Shown here: in pieces, positions 7,501 to 15,764 of the stretch
How the letters are laid out: each line of letters opens with the position of its first letter
How positions within the stretch are numbered: the stretch's first letter is position 1
Virus record (IMG/VR): IMGVR_UViG_3300025769_000823
Location: 1-24,297 of that record
Reading direction: 5' to 3' (one strand)
Source: a virus
Length of the DNA stretch: 24,297 nt
The notes under the pieces: generated by a model
Databases searched by the model: none
Told to the model about the DNA's origin: nothing
Seen by the model: only the letters and a program-made list of their open reading frames with translations
Position numbers and translations under genes: made by a program

Positions 7501-8743
7501 CAAACTTGCAAGACTCGAGCTTTTAGCAGCAAGAGAAAAAACCAATCCTGGAGCAGGATTAACGGAACAAGAAGAAAGTTTATTTAAAACAATTGATGCA
7601 ATGGCAGATAAAACAAGAGATATTGCTATGACCACTGCTGAAATGTCAAAAAATGCCGCATTAGAAACGGTAGATCTTACACTAGAAAAAATGCAACAAA
7701 AGTTACAAGATCTAAGCTTCGAAGGTCAAATGGCCGCAGCTTTTGAAGGAGGTGTTAGAACTGGAATTGGAAATGCTTTTCAAACTTTAAAAGAGGGTGG
7801 AAGTTTAAAAGATGTAGTAATGGGCTTTATTGATGGTATTGCAGACGCAGCACTAGCAGCGATTGAAAAACGTATTACAGATTCTATTATGGAAGCTTTA
7901 TTCGGACCCGAAGAAGGGCCTGCGGAAAAAATGGAAAAAGTTCTTCAAAATGAGCCCTTATCTGGAAATGTAGGAACAGTTATCGAAGATAAAGGAAAGA
8001 AATTTACCGAGGACTTAGAAAGTGCTTTAAGTTCAGAATTAGAGCATAGAGTAAAAGTAGAGTGTTGTGCCTCTGCCGAAAGTGAAAGTGAAAGTGAAAG
8101 TAGTGACCCTATTACAAATATAGTGAAAAGCATAACAAAAAAAGACGGAGACGATCCTGTAGGTGACGATCCTGTAGATCCAGCAGGCAAAGCAGAAGAA
8201 ACTGTAGGAATCCTTGGGGACCTTGGAAATTCCTTTATGAAACTTCTTGATAATCTAGGATCTTTTGGAGACGTATTGAAAGATTTAGGCTCTTGGATTA
8301 TGAATCTATTTGGAGGAAGTGGCGGTGGAGGTTTTGGCGATATAATAAATATGGTAATGGGTTTCTTTGGCTTTGGTGGAGGTGCTCGCTATGGAGGTAT
8401 CATGAGCGCTCGTTACGGAGCGGTCGCCCAAGCAAATTACGCCGCCGGGGGCATAGCTAGAGGTAGAGACAGTGGTTATCCTGCTATACTACATGGAACA
8501 GAAGCTGTGGTTCCTCTTCCGCATGGCAATAAAATACCCGTAGAGTTAAAGGGAGCAGGGGGAACTCAAAACAATGTTGGAGTAACCGTAAATATTAATA
8601 ATAAAGATGAATCAGAAACCTCATCAGATAGCGACAGTGCAGAAGGCGAACAGCTTGGTAGAGCAATTGCTGCGGCTGTCCAGAAAGAGCTTATAACTCA
8701 AAAAAGAGCCGGCGGAATGTTAAGTCCGTATGGAGTACAATAA
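4571..8743 (+). CDS. Tail tape measure protein
   Basis: At 1390 residues this is the classic tape measure: it spans the tail lumen, sets tail length and helps DNA pass through the cell envelope. Hydrophobic segments lie at about residues 72-97, 275-311 and 483-515, and a glycine-rich hydrophobic stretch at 1254-1276. Residues about 740-1060 are Glu-, Ala- and Arg-rich and look like long helices or coiled coil. The C-terminus carries a motif common in tape measures, PAILHGTEAVVPLP (from about residue 1305). By the usual rule of about 0.15 nm per residue, a tail near 200 nm is expected; this is inference. A short acidic linker with Ser-Glu and GDDPV repeats (about residues 1168-1203) is odd. 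The start overlaps the chaperone stop. Confidence 0.93.
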   Translation: MARKIQIDIEVNGKMQKATVSAKKLRTALDGIDDRLNNTAKGAHNADRRLKGAAQASANGTKNFSKMAQGISGGLVPAYATLAAQVFAVSAVFQFLRSASDTANLIAGQQALAATTGIAYKSITNSIKEATDGQLSFAESAKAAAIGTASGLNPTQLAELGRAAKNASIVLGRDLTDSFNRLIRGVTKAEPELLDELGIILRLETATERYKNQLGIAGRELTAFERTQAVANEVLGQAEQKFAAVEAIMDPSAASLNRFLVSFEELINTIKTGVIGALRPVFDFLSENTASLTAALTLFALPIVRSILPAFGDWEKESREKINRINRTLTVYEKKIEKAKRKTQEFAASSAERKAGAITTAENILGKDTPASKMGRSGADFLLGRSDSAAAQKNAKKILDNAEAQIKKYGEVTTGYLKGKNAEQVADLRNSYATRMGILKGHEARHKGVTTRMGAHWKLYALQGRAAMAQIGLGLQGLAAKAAAAGAMINAAFGWIGLIVLAGQALYAAYQYFFPVAEAVTKAKQAMDDFTQSTKDINEELGKTAEVLGRGDLLNISDSVVAMGNALTSANLAERVAEFGKLDESIDPDKYAEAKSALVETFRTVGQFNPEVRALGDAFERNGYLTEAQSDRLSQLTGQAADTASAIQGLAGAMETLDQILLEVGAKVRAGPFARLGAAARSAADLSNTALAGMEEEYAGRRSGLATNVAMAETNVKVRGSDEDVEALKKVRKELEAVDAEMEAARTQNEYLNNLAKEYEGISGTLLENERTRGELGKSFAEAQTLGRTEAEKIANLEAERFKAGQAILSATDKVTVAKANQNALTERSSQQDKDAAAAAVQAAEDEMSMLRTTLGLEEQRRQIRIDELERAKEIRLQRESMKPLELQQQVTAQMEKQNQLIAEQQRATEQVLNARLERVLMSTRSEGGYQNEEQALQARIKLEEHMVKVRQAAIMREYRMKLIQIDMENKMLKARNKLARLELLAAREKTNPGAGLTEQEESLFKTIDAMADKTRDIAMTTAEMSKNAALETVDLTLEKMQQKLQDLSFEGQMAAAFEGGVRTGIGNAFQTLKEGGSLKDVVMGFIDGIADAALAAIEKRITDSIMEALFGPEEGPAEKMEKVLQNEPLSGNVGTVIEDKGKKFTEDLESALSSELEHRVKVECCASAESESESESSDPITNIVKSITKKDGDDPVGDDPVDPAGKAEETVGILGDLGNSFMKLLDNLGSFGDVLKDLGSWIMNLFGGSGGGGFGDIINMVMGFFGFGGGARYGGIMSARYGAVAQANYAAGGIARGRDSGYPAILHGTEAVVPLPHGNKIPVELKGAGGTQNNVGVTVNINNKDESETSSDSDSAEGEQLGRAIAAAVQKELITQKRAGGMLSPYGVQ
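8078..8101 (+). repeat. Four tandem 6-bp units (GAAAGT) in the tape measure gene
   Basis: Four perfect in-frame copies of GAAAGT encode alternating Glu-Ser at residues 1170-1177. A length change by one unit would keep the frame. It lies in a low-complexity acidic linker before the glycine-rich C-terminal part. Confidence 0.9.
8150..8177 (+). repeat. Direct repeat of GACGATCCTGTAG, period 15, in the tape measure gene
   Basis: Two copies (8150-8162 and 8165-8177) encode the DDPVGDDPVD acidic linker. They lie 48 bases after the Ser-Glu repeat and form part of the same flexible region. Confidence 0.85.
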
Positions 8744-11700
8744 ATGGCAACAACAGTATCAGCAACGACGCCTTCTAATCCGAGCCAAGGAGATTTATGG
8801 TTTGATTCTGTAAATCTTAGACTGTTTGTGTATTATGACGATGGAAGTAGTGCACAGTGGGTAATAACTGGGCCAACAGGATTAACAGGTGCTCAAGGCC
8901 CTGCAGGAGCAGCAGGTGTAAATGGAACAAGCGGTCCGCAAGGTCCGCAAGGCACCACAGGCCCACAAGGTCCCACAGGTAATACAGGGCCACAAGGCCC
9001 TCAAGGGATCCAAGGCGATGATGGTCCGGCTGGTCCTGCCGGACCAGCGGGTCCAGTAGGCCCACAAGGACCCATTGGCGTTCCCGGATCAGACGGAGCA
9101 ACTGGTCCCGCAGGTCCTCAAGGACCTATTGGCTTAACTGGATCTACAGGACCTCAAGGGCCTCAAGGTCCTCAAGGAGCAACAGGACCCGCAGGCCCTC
9201 AAGGTGATACAGGAGCTACAGGAGCTACAGGAGCTATTGGCCCACAAGGCCCCGCAGGAGTAGACGGAAATCAAGGCCCAGCGGGCCCGATAGGGGCTAC
9301 TGGTCCTCAAGGTCCCACAGGTCCTCAAGGTCCTCAAGGTCCTCAAGGAATTCAAGGAGATGAGGGTATTGAAGGCCCTCAAGGTCCTGCTGGTCCAATA
9401 GGGCCTGCTGGACCTCAAGGTGCGACAGGGCCTCAAGGACTACAAGGACTTACTGGCCAAACTGGGACAAAGGGGGATACAGGTGCAATAGGGCCTCAAG
9501 GCCCTCAAGGAGATCAAGGAGATCAAGGTCCTACTGGTCCTCCAGGTCCTCAAGGTGCTACAGGGCTCACAGGTCCTACAGGTCCCATTGGTCCTGCTGG
9601 AGCCACAGGTGCTACAGGTCCTCAAGGTGCCACAGGGCTCACAGGTCCTCAAGGACCCGCAGGCAATGATGGAGCTGACGGAGCTACAGGCCCTCAAGGC
9701 CCTCAAGGACCTGCCGGACCCGCTGGGGCTACAGGACCTCAAGGCCCTCAGGGCCCTCAAGGGATTCAAGGCGATGATGGGGCTATAGGACCTGCCGGAC
9801 CTGCCGGACCTCAAGGTCTCACAGGTCCCGCTGGTAATGATGGAGTAGATGGAGTAGATGGAGCTCAAGGTGCCCAAGGCCCTATAGGCCCTCAAGGTCC
9901 TCAAGGTCCTCAAGGTGCTCAAGGTCCTACTGGTACTCAAGGCCCAATAGGACCTGCCGGAGTAGACGGAAATCAAGGTGCAGCAGGTCCTCAGGGCCCT
10001 GTTGGAGCTAGTGGTGCTGGTTTTACATCTGGATCATATAACGCATCTACAGGAATTGTAACATTTACTTCAAATGATGGATTAGGATTTATTACAGGCG
10101 ATCTTCGAGGCGATGGAAATAGAGGTATTTCTTCTGCTCTTATAGACGGAAACGATGATCTTATTCTTACTTTAAATGATGGTACAAGTCTAAATGCTGG
10201 TAATTCTACTGGACCTACAGGTCCACAAGGTCCTACTGGTCCTACTGGTCCTACTGGTCCTACTGGCCCTCAAGGCCCAACAGGCCCTCAAGGTGCCGGA
10301 ATAACTATGAAAGGAGCCGTTGCAGCAGCAGTAGATCTTCCTGCAACTAACAACGCTCAAGGAGATGCGTATCTTGTACAAAGTAACGATAGCTTACATA
10401 TTTGGAACGGAACTCAATGGGTAGATGGAGGCTCTATTCAAGGTCCTACAGGTCTTACTGGGCCTACAGGAGCAACAGGACCTACCGGACCGCAAGGAGC
10501 TACAGGTCCTACTGGCTTGGGATTTACAGGAGGAACTTACACTGCGTCCACAGGAATTGTAACATTTACTTCAAATGATGGGCTAGGATTTACTACTGGA
10601 GATTTACGAGGAGATGGAAATAGAGGTATTTCTTCGGCAACTATTGATGGAAATGATGATTTAATACTTACACTTGCCGATAACTCAACTATAAATGCAG
10701 GAAACGCTACAGGTCCAACAGGTGCAACAGGTCCTCAAGGTCCAATTGGTCCTACAGGCGCTACGGGTGCTACAGGTTTAACAGGCGCTACAGGTCCACA
10801 AGGTCCACAAGGCGCTACAGGACCAACAGGTGCGGCAGGAGTAGACGGAACAGGATTTACAGGAGGCTCCTATGATAATAGTACAGGTGTAGTAACTTTT
10901 ACATCTGACGATGGACTCGGATTTTCTACTACTGATTTAAGAGGGGCGGATGGAGCCGATGGCCTAGATGGTCAAGCAATTTTAAATTTTGATGTTGCCC
11001 CAAATAGTACAAATACTGCGTTTACTTTTTCAGGCGGAGTGTTTGTTGCAGATACAGATAACCCCACTTTGCACTTACAAAAAGGACTTGAATATCACTT
11101 TAATTTATTTGATGAAGACCTTCCTTTAGCAAATACACATTGGTTTGCTTCAGGCTCTCAATTTAGTGACTATACTCAATTGTTTGGGCAGGCTACCGGA
11201 ATAAGTGATGGAAGTGCAACACTATTAAATCCAATATCAGGAAGTGCTCAATTTACTACATATAATGGTAATCCTGCTATAAATGTTACAACTACTTTTT
11301 CTCAAGGACAACAAAGCGGAGCACATACTCGCCGAGGATATGCATACTCAAATGAATTTACAGTGCCTGCAGGAACAGTATTAAGTTTTAATGTACAATC
11401 TTCAGGACACAATTCTAATTATGAGTCAGTAAATGCAATAAGTCTTATAGATTATACAAATTCAGCATATACAATTTTATTTAATAGATTAAGTTCTAGC
11501 TCTGCACTTAATACCTCAGGGGATAAAACTTTTACAATTGCTCTTGCGGGTACTTACCGTATAATGATGGCAAGTGGAGGAAAACGAGCGGCTGGAGGTT
11601 TTTCTTCTACTAATCAAACTTTTTCAATCACTCTGTCCGATCTCGCACTGTCTAATGGGCAGCCTATCTGGTTCCAAACATCTTCTGGTGCATATAATGC

Positions 11701-12385
11701 AGCAAATGTACTTGGAACTGCAGATGGCGTAACAAATAATGGTGCAGAAAGGGATAGTCTTGTATTTAAAGTTCCTATGAATGCGCCTGATGTTCTTTAT
11801 TATGTAGCTGAGAACACTCCTGCAATGACCGGTACAATTTATACTAGCGATGCGGCAGCAAGTGGCAGCAGTTCTAGCTCATCAATTCTGTTTACAAAAT
11901 TCTATATATCTGCAAGTCAACCAAGCTCTACTATTACAAATAGTGCATATCTAGGTCAAAATGTAGGAACTTGGTATGAAGCAACTTTTGCTAATGCTGC
12001 AAATACGGCAGGATTATCTCCAGATAGTGCAACTCGAGATCCAACACTGACAGGTATAACTTTTAGTGGAGATAGGTTCTCCGGTTTTGAACAAGACGCA
12101 ACCTATGAAATATCAGTACAGCCAGAAGTATACGAAAGAAATAGCACAGCAGGGCAAAGGTACCACGGTTGGGAAGCAAGCACAGGCGCATTTAGTTCTG
12201 CAGGATGGTTAAGTCCAGGCACTGGATCATTTAACATTGATGGTATCACTGTATCAGATAGTATAATTGTAACATTTGAAGATGCTACACCAGCAAATAA
12301 CTGGGTCAGGTATATTTTAGATTCGGATCAAAGTCAAAACTATTGGATTGGTCAAGCAATATTGACCATAAAGAAAATAGGGTAG
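8744..12385 (+). CDS. Collagen-like tail fibre / adhesin
   Basis: This is a 1213-residue protein in four parts. Residues 1-42 are a short tag ([11 protein letters not shown]...[11 protein letters not shown]) of a kind seen at phage fibre N-termini. Residues 43-423 are 127 uninterrupted Gly-X-Y triplets, mostly GPQ, GPA, GPT and GAT, predicted to form a trimeric collagen helix near 110 nm at about 0.29 nm per residue. Residues 426-742 alternate repeated beta modules with collagen blocks of 9, 8 and 15 triplets. Residues 744-1213 are non-collagen. There, 773-804 and 971-1030 look like two halves of a cupredoxin-like fold separated by an inserted beta domain. No signal peptide or lysozyme motif is seen. 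The ATG directly follows the tape measure stop. The location suggests a virion tail protein, probably a host-contact fibre. Function is inferred. Confidence 0.8.
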   Translation: MATTVSATTPSNPSQGDLWFDSVNLRLFVYYDDGSSAQWVITGPTGLTGAQGPAGAAGVNGTSGPQGPQGTTGPQGPTGNTGPQGPQGIQGDDGPAGPAGPAGPVGPQGPIGVPGSDGATGPAGPQGPIGLTGSTGPQGPQGPQGATGPAGPQGDTGATGATGAIGPQGPAGVDGNQGPAGPIGATGPQGPTGPQGPQGPQGIQGDEGIEGPQGPAGPIGPAGPQGATGPQGLQGLTGQTGTKGDTGAIGPQGPQGDQGDQGPTGPPGPQGATGLTGPTGPIGPAGATGATGPQGATGLTGPQGPAGNDGADGATGPQGPQGPAGPAGATGPQGPQGPQGIQGDDGAIGPAGPAGPQGLTGPAGNDGVDGVDGAQGAQGPIGPQGPQGPQGAQGPTGTQGPIGPAGVDGNQGAAGPQGPVGASGAGFTSGSYNASTGIVTFTSNDGLGFITGDLRGDGNRGISSALIDGNDDLILTLNDGTSLNAGNSTGPTGPQGPTGPTGPTGPTGPQGPTGPQGAGITMKGAVAAAVDLPATNNAQGDAYLVQSNDSLHIWNGTQWVDGGSIQGPTGLTGPTGATGPTGPQGATGPTGLGFTGGTYTASTGIVTFTSNDGLGFTTGDLRGDGNRGISSATIDGNDDLILTLADNSTINAGNATGPTGATGPQGPIGPTGATGATGLTGATGPQGPQGATGPTGAAGVDGTGFTGGSYDNSTGVVTFTSDDGLGFSTTDLRGADGADGLDGQAILNFDVAPNSTNTAFTFSGGVFVADTDNPTLHLQKGLEYHFNLFDEDLPLANTHWFASGSQFSDYTQLFGQATGISDGSATLLNPISGSAQFTTYNGNPAINVTTTFSQGQQSGAHTRRGYAYSNEFTVPAGTVLSFNVQSSGHNSNYESVNAISLIDYTNSAYTILFNRLSSSSALNTSGDKTFTIALAGTYRIMMASGGKRAAGGFSSTNQTFSITLSDLALSNGQPIWFQTSSGAYNAANVLGTADGVTNNGAERDSLVFKVPMNAPDVLYYVAENTPAMTGTIYTSDAAASGSSSSSSILFTKFYISASQPSSTITNSAYLGQNVGTWYEATFANAANTAGLSPDSATRDPTLTGITFSGDRFSGFEQDATYEISVQPEVYERNSTAGQRYHGWEASTGAFSSAGWLSPGTGSFNIDGITVSDSIIVTFEDATPANNWVRYILDSDQSQNYWIGQAILTIKKIG
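8870..10012 (+). repeat. Collagen Gly-X-Y repeat block, 127 triplets
   Basis: Every third codon is Gly without interruption. The DNA is rich in near-identical 9-base units of the form GGT-CCT-CAA, richer in G+C than the flanks and likely to recombine. Long reading frames on the minus strand here are by-products of the repeat. Confidence 0.97.
10019..10945 (+). repeat. Three copies of a beta module separated by short collagen blocks
   Basis: Copy 1 (10019-10210) and copy 2 (10520-10711) are both 64 codons long. They share GFT.G.Y.AST at the start, then [20 protein letters not shown] 32-base stretch is identical between them (10049-10080 and 10550-10581). Copy 3 (10853-10945) is a shortened 31-codon form reading [16 protein letters not shown]. 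Collagen blocks lie at 10211-10291, 10442-10513 and 10712-10846. Confidence 0.92.
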
Positions 12386-12396
12386 AGGAGACTTAA

Positions 12397-12927
12397 ATGG
12401 CAGTCAATTTTCCAGATAGCCCTAGTAATGGTGATACTTTTACTTCAAATGGAGTAACTTATGTTTATGACGCTAATATTAATGCTTGGACTGTCGTACC
12501 TGGAAGTTCTCTTATTTCTGCAGGTTACGGAGACAAGTTTATTCTTGTAATTCCTATAGACGGAATTAGTAGTGGTACTCCAAGTACAGAAACTACAATT
12601 ACATTTGATAGAGGGTTTTCTCGAAATGTTAAACATAGAGTTTTACGTGCAAACTTTGGAGATGGCTACGATCAAACAATATTAGATGGAGTAAACCCGA
12701 AAGAGGATAAATTTACGGCGAATTTTAAAAATAGAAGAGAAGCTGAGATAAACTTATTAGCAGATTATTTAGATAAAACCGCTGCAGGAAAAATACTTAT
12801 AAAGGTACCAAACTCAGACGGTATCGAAAATATTTATGTAAGATGTGAAAGTTATACTATAGCATATAACTATGACCAATATCACGATTTATCAGCGCAA
12901 CTTAAGAGAGTATATGTACCATCATGA
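12397..12927 (+). CDS. Minor tail protein, gpM-like, with N-terminal tag
   Basis: From about residue 45 this 176-residue protein follows the lambda gpM family pattern: FILVIPIDG, then NVKHRVLRANFGDGYDQTILDGV, a strand (KFTANFKNR), the helix EINLLADYLDKTA, and a final strand pair ending AQLKRVYVPS. gpM-type proteins form a ring of the tail tip complex between the tape measure C-terminus and gpL. Residues 1-38 (FPDSPSNGDTFTSNGVTYVYDANINAWTVV) are an extra tag like the one on the preceding collagen-like protein. The start is firm: AGGAG at 12386-12390, 6 bases before the ATG. The stop overlaps the next start (ATGA, 12924-12927). Confidence 0.82.
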   Translation: MAVNFPDSPSNGDTFTSNGVTYVYDANINAWTVVPGSSLISAGYGDKFILVIPIDGISSGTPSTETTITFDRGFSRNVKHRVLRANFGDGYDQTILDGVNPKEDKFTANFKNRREAEINLLADYLDKTAAGKILIKVPNSDGIENIYVRCESYTIAYNYDQYHDLSAQLKRVYVPS

Positions 12928-14783
12928 GCACCTTTGATTATTACTTTGGAATAGACGATCATACAGGAAGTGGAAGCGGATATATTCCGCCTATAGCAGA
13001 CCGTTCGGGAAGCTACACTGTAATTATGAAAGTCGGAGATACTGTAAATATTCGTACAGAATATGTAGGATCCGACGCAAATGCACAAGAAATACGGTAT
13101 ATTGCAGATCCTAATAGTAGTAGTACTCAAAATGATCCTGACGCAACAGGCACGCCCGGGCTAGATACTACATGGTCTCTTACAGCAAGTGACAGTACTG
13201 ATCACTATGCAAGATGGTATTGGTTTACTAATGCTAATCCAGGCACTACTTTAACTTACCCAGCACAATTATCTATTAGATTATTAATTTTACCAAGTAC
13301 TTTTGGTTTCACAGGAGTACCAAGTTTTATAGGCCCTGGAGGTTCAGAAGAAGTACGTATAAGTGTACCTTCCACTTTAGAGCCTTATTTGGACGGTTCT
13401 TTCGATAGCTCTGCAGACGGGGTACCGGCAGATACAGGAACCGGAAACCCTGAAACATTTTTCTGGAAAATTTCAACAGATCCGGGCGGTGCTAATACTG
13501 TAGGGTCCGGATTTGTAGACAAATACGGAGAGCTTTCAGGCCCTCAAGATGGAGATATACTAAATATTCAGCCAGAAGAAGATTGTCCTTTTGGCACTTA
13601 CTATTTATGTCTTTATCACTATAAAACCACTCATCAATATACTACGAGCGGGGCCACGGCGTCCACAACTGGAGGTAGCGATACTCTAATACAAGCTATT
13701 TCTTTTTCTGTTCAAGATGACCCTCAGATAGCAGTTAAATCAGTACAAAAGCAATCTATAGAAGATTCTCTTGTTCATTTATTTGAATTAACATTGCCCA
13801 GCGGAAATATTATTTATTTACATAATGGTGTAGATTTTGAAACTGGAACTATTGGAGAAAATATTTATTTTCCAGATGTAAACGGAAGTACTCAAAATCA
13901 ATACATTGCATTTCCAATTAATATAAAAGATATAGAAACTACAGGATCTGGAGCGCAAAATCGACCAACTTTACAGATGGCAAACATACCTGTTGTAGTA
14001 AATAATAGACAGTTTAGTTCCGTTTTTAGTGGTGAAAATTATGATGCTGTTGCAGGAGACGAAAATGAAACTACTTTAGATCAAGTCTTTAGAGACGAAG
14101 GTCTTTTCGATGCAACAGACTTACTAACTTGCAGACTTGTATATAGAAGAACTCTGTTAAAGCATACTTATCGAGAGGGAGATGCTGCAACTTTACCCAC
14201 AGAATACCCAAAAGCTTTTTACTATTTAGAGCGTGTTGCTTCCGAAGATAATGTATTTGTAAACTATGAATTAATCTCTCCTGCGGATACTGAAGGTGCT
14301 TTTTTGCCTGCCAGAACAGTTGTAGGAAAATACTGCTCTTGGGAATTCCAAGGAGCTTTATCGGGCAGGGGTGGATGCACTGTGCCTAAAAATTCTTTTG
14401 GCGTTTGGTGGGACGAAGATGATAACATAATCACTACAGATGCGCAAAATGATACAAATATATTGGAATGGACTAATACAAATTATTATTCTATAGGAGC
14501 TTTAGTAAGAAAAGAGCACGGATCCCTAGGGGGTTGGAGATACTATAAGTGTCTATTACCAAATACTAAAAGAGTCCCTGAAACTAATCCTGGATACTGG
14601 GTAAGAATAGATACTTGTGGTAAAAGACTATCTTCTTGTAGACGTAGATTTCAAGGTAGAAGAGATGTAATTATATCGAACAATCTTGGATTCGGCGATT
14701 CTGTGCCAGACAATGACCAGTATTTAAACTCAGCTAAAGTTTTGCCTTTCGGAGGCTTTCCAGGTGCGAAGAAATTTAAGTAA
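12924..14783 (+). CDS. Minor tail protein, gpL-like, with long N-terminal extension
   Basis: The C-terminal 357 residues match the gpL pattern: HLFELTLPSG...IYLHNGVDF, PINIKDIE, and four Cys placed as in the iron-sulfur site of lambda gpL. These are Cys471 and Cys485 (CSWEF...GRGGC) and Cys565 and Cys572 (CGKRLSSC), followed by RRRF. gpL sits in the tail tip between gpM and gpJ. At 619 residues it is far longer than lambda gpL (232). Residues 1-262 are extra, beta-rich and unrecognised, perhaps one or two Ig-like domains exposed on the tip, with their own CPFGTYYLCLYHY stretch. The start overlaps the gpM stop by 4 bases. Confidence 0.82.
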   Translation: MSTFDYYFGIDDHTGSGSGYIPPIADRSGSYTVIMKVGDTVNIRTEYVGSDANAQEIRYIADPNSSSTQNDPDATGTPGLDTTWSLTASDSTDHYARWYWFTNANPGTTLTYPAQLSIRLLILPSTFGFTGVPSFIGPGGSEEVRISVPSTLEPYLDGSFDSSADGVPADTGTGNPETFFWKISTDPGGANTVGSGFVDKYGELSGPQDGDILNIQPEEDCPFGTYYLCLYHYKTTHQYTTSGATASTTGGSDTLIQAISFSVQDDPQIAVKSVQKQSIEDSLVHLFELTLPSGNIIYLHNGVDFETGTIGENIYFPDVNGSTQNQYIAFPINIKDIETTGSGAQNRPTLQMANIPVVVNNRQFSSVFSGENYDAVAGDENETTLDQVFRDEGLFDATDLLTCRLVYRRTLLKHTYREGDAATLPTEYPKAFYYLERVASEDNVFVNYELISPADTEGAFLPARTVVGKYCSWEFQGALSGRGGCTVPKNSFGVWWDEDDNIITTDAQNDTNILEWTNTNYYSIGALVRKEHGSLGGWRYYKCLLPNTKRVPETNPGYWVRIDTCGKRLSSCRRRFQGRRDVIISNNLGFGDSVPDNDQYLNSAKVLPFGGFPGAKKFK

Positions 14784-15114
14784 TACTATTAAAGATCATT
14801 TTACAAAAAATGAACCAAAAGAAGCCTGCGGAGTTTTAGTTAATAGTAATAGTAAAGTAAAATTTATTGGATGTAAAAATATTTCTCCTAACTTGCAAGA
14901 CTTTGCCTTTTGTCCCGACGAATATATAAAAATATTACTAAATAATGAGATATTAGGAATTGTTCATAATCATGTGCAGGAGAAAAACACACCTTCAGAG
15001 TATGATATAGATAATTGCAATGCTCTTGCAAAACCTTATTATATTTATAGTTATCCGGATATGAAATTAAATATCCTACTACCAAAAATGGAGTTAAAAG
15101 AGGTAAACAAATGA
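14764..15114 (+). CDS. JAMM-domain tail assembly protein, gpK-like, lacking the NlpC/P60 half
   Basis: The 116 residues carry a complete JAMM (JAB/MPN) metalloprotease signature: Glu20 in EACGVL, then His68-Asn-His70, Ser78 and Asp81 (HNHVQEKNTPSEYD). His68, His70 and Asp81 are the expected zinc ligands. Lambda gpK joins this domain to a C-terminal NlpC/P60 peptidoglycan hydrolase. Here the protein ends right after the JAMM fold, and no NlpC/P60 Cys-His pattern is visible in the neighbours. The start is GTG at 14764 with GGAGG at 14752-14756, overlapping the gpL gene by 20 bases. The stop overlaps the gpI ATG (15111-15114). Likely role: cleavage or assembly step in tail tip formation; cleavage of the wall must come from elsewhere. 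Confidence 0.85.
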   Translation: MRRNLSNTIKDHFTKNEPKEACGVLVNSNSKVKFIGCKNISPNLQDFAFCPDEYIKILLNNEILGIVHNHVQEKNTPSEYDIDNCNALAKPYYIYSYPDMKLNILLPKMELKEVNK

Positions 15115-15758
15115 GAAGAGTTATTTTAGAAGGAGAGCTTGGAGAAAAATTCGGCAAGGAGCGCATGCTGAATGTTAAATCTTTTCGAGATATAATAAAA
15201 TGTTTTCAAGCAAACTTTGACAACTTTAACGATTATTTACTAGACTGTGATAAAAAACAAATAATGTTTATTTGTAGAGTAAATGGAGTAGCAGTTGATG
15301 AAAATGAGTTAATAATGAATTATCCAAATGGAGATTTTGTTATAACTCCTGTTCCGGCGGGTGCTCTTTCTTTAGGTGGGCTTTTTAAAGCAATTGTAGG
15401 AATTGTTTTAGTAGTTGTGGGAATTATAACTTTGAATCCAAAAATGATTATTCAAGGTATTGGCTTGTTTATTTCGGGAGTACAAGATATGCTTGCACAA
15501 GACCCTTCCGTAGATGAACGAACAACTAGTCCAGATTATCTCTATGGAGGAACAGAGCAACTAGTTAGAGAAAGAGACCCTATTCCTCTTTGTTATGGAA
15601 GAATGCGAATTCCAGCAAGACCTATAAGTTTCGAAACTCGACAAGAACTTACAAGTATATATTCTCACTATGGAAACCAATACAATACAGATGGAGATAA
15701 TACTCGTCGTGGCGGTAGCTATGGAAGTCGTGTTGGCGGAAACTACATAACTAGGTAA
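15111..15758 (+). CDS. Tail assembly protein, gpI-like
   Basis: This 215-residue protein has the usual gpI layout. Residues 1-80 are a ubiquitin-like fold (RRVILEGELGEKFG... ending DFVITPVP). Residues 91-108 (LFKAIVGIVLVVVGIITL) and 112-124 are a glycine-rich hydrophobic hairpin. A C-terminal segment holds SPDYLYGG (140-147) and IPLCYGRMRIP (158-168), conserved in this family. The last 40 residues are Gly-, Arg- and Tyr-rich. gpI acts with gpK and gpJ in forming the tail tip initiator; the hydrophobic hairpin may contact the tape measure or the membrane. Position K-I-J is as in lambda. Confidence 0.85.
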   Translation: MRRVILEGELGEKFGKERMLNVKSFRDIIKCFQANFDNFNDYLLDCDKKQIMFICRVNGVAVDENELIMNYPNGDFVITPVPAGALSLGGLFKAIVGIVLVVVGIITLNPKMIIQGIGLFISGVQDMLAQDPSVDERTTSPDYLYGGTEQLVRERDPIPLCYGRMRIPARPISFETRQELTSIYSHYGNQYNTDGDNTRRGGSYGSRVGGNYITR

Positions 15759-15764
15759 TAAATT

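Noticed and set aside
9134-9976. Long minus-strand reading frames of 100 and 178 codons opposite the collagen block
   Set aside because: They arise because the Gly-X-Y repeat avoids stops on the other strand; their products are low-complexity Arg/Ser/Thr/Leu repeats with no start signal.
8870-10012. Collagen repeat read as a CRISPR or other non-coding repeat array
   Set aside because: The period is three codons, in frame, without equal spacers; it is coding.
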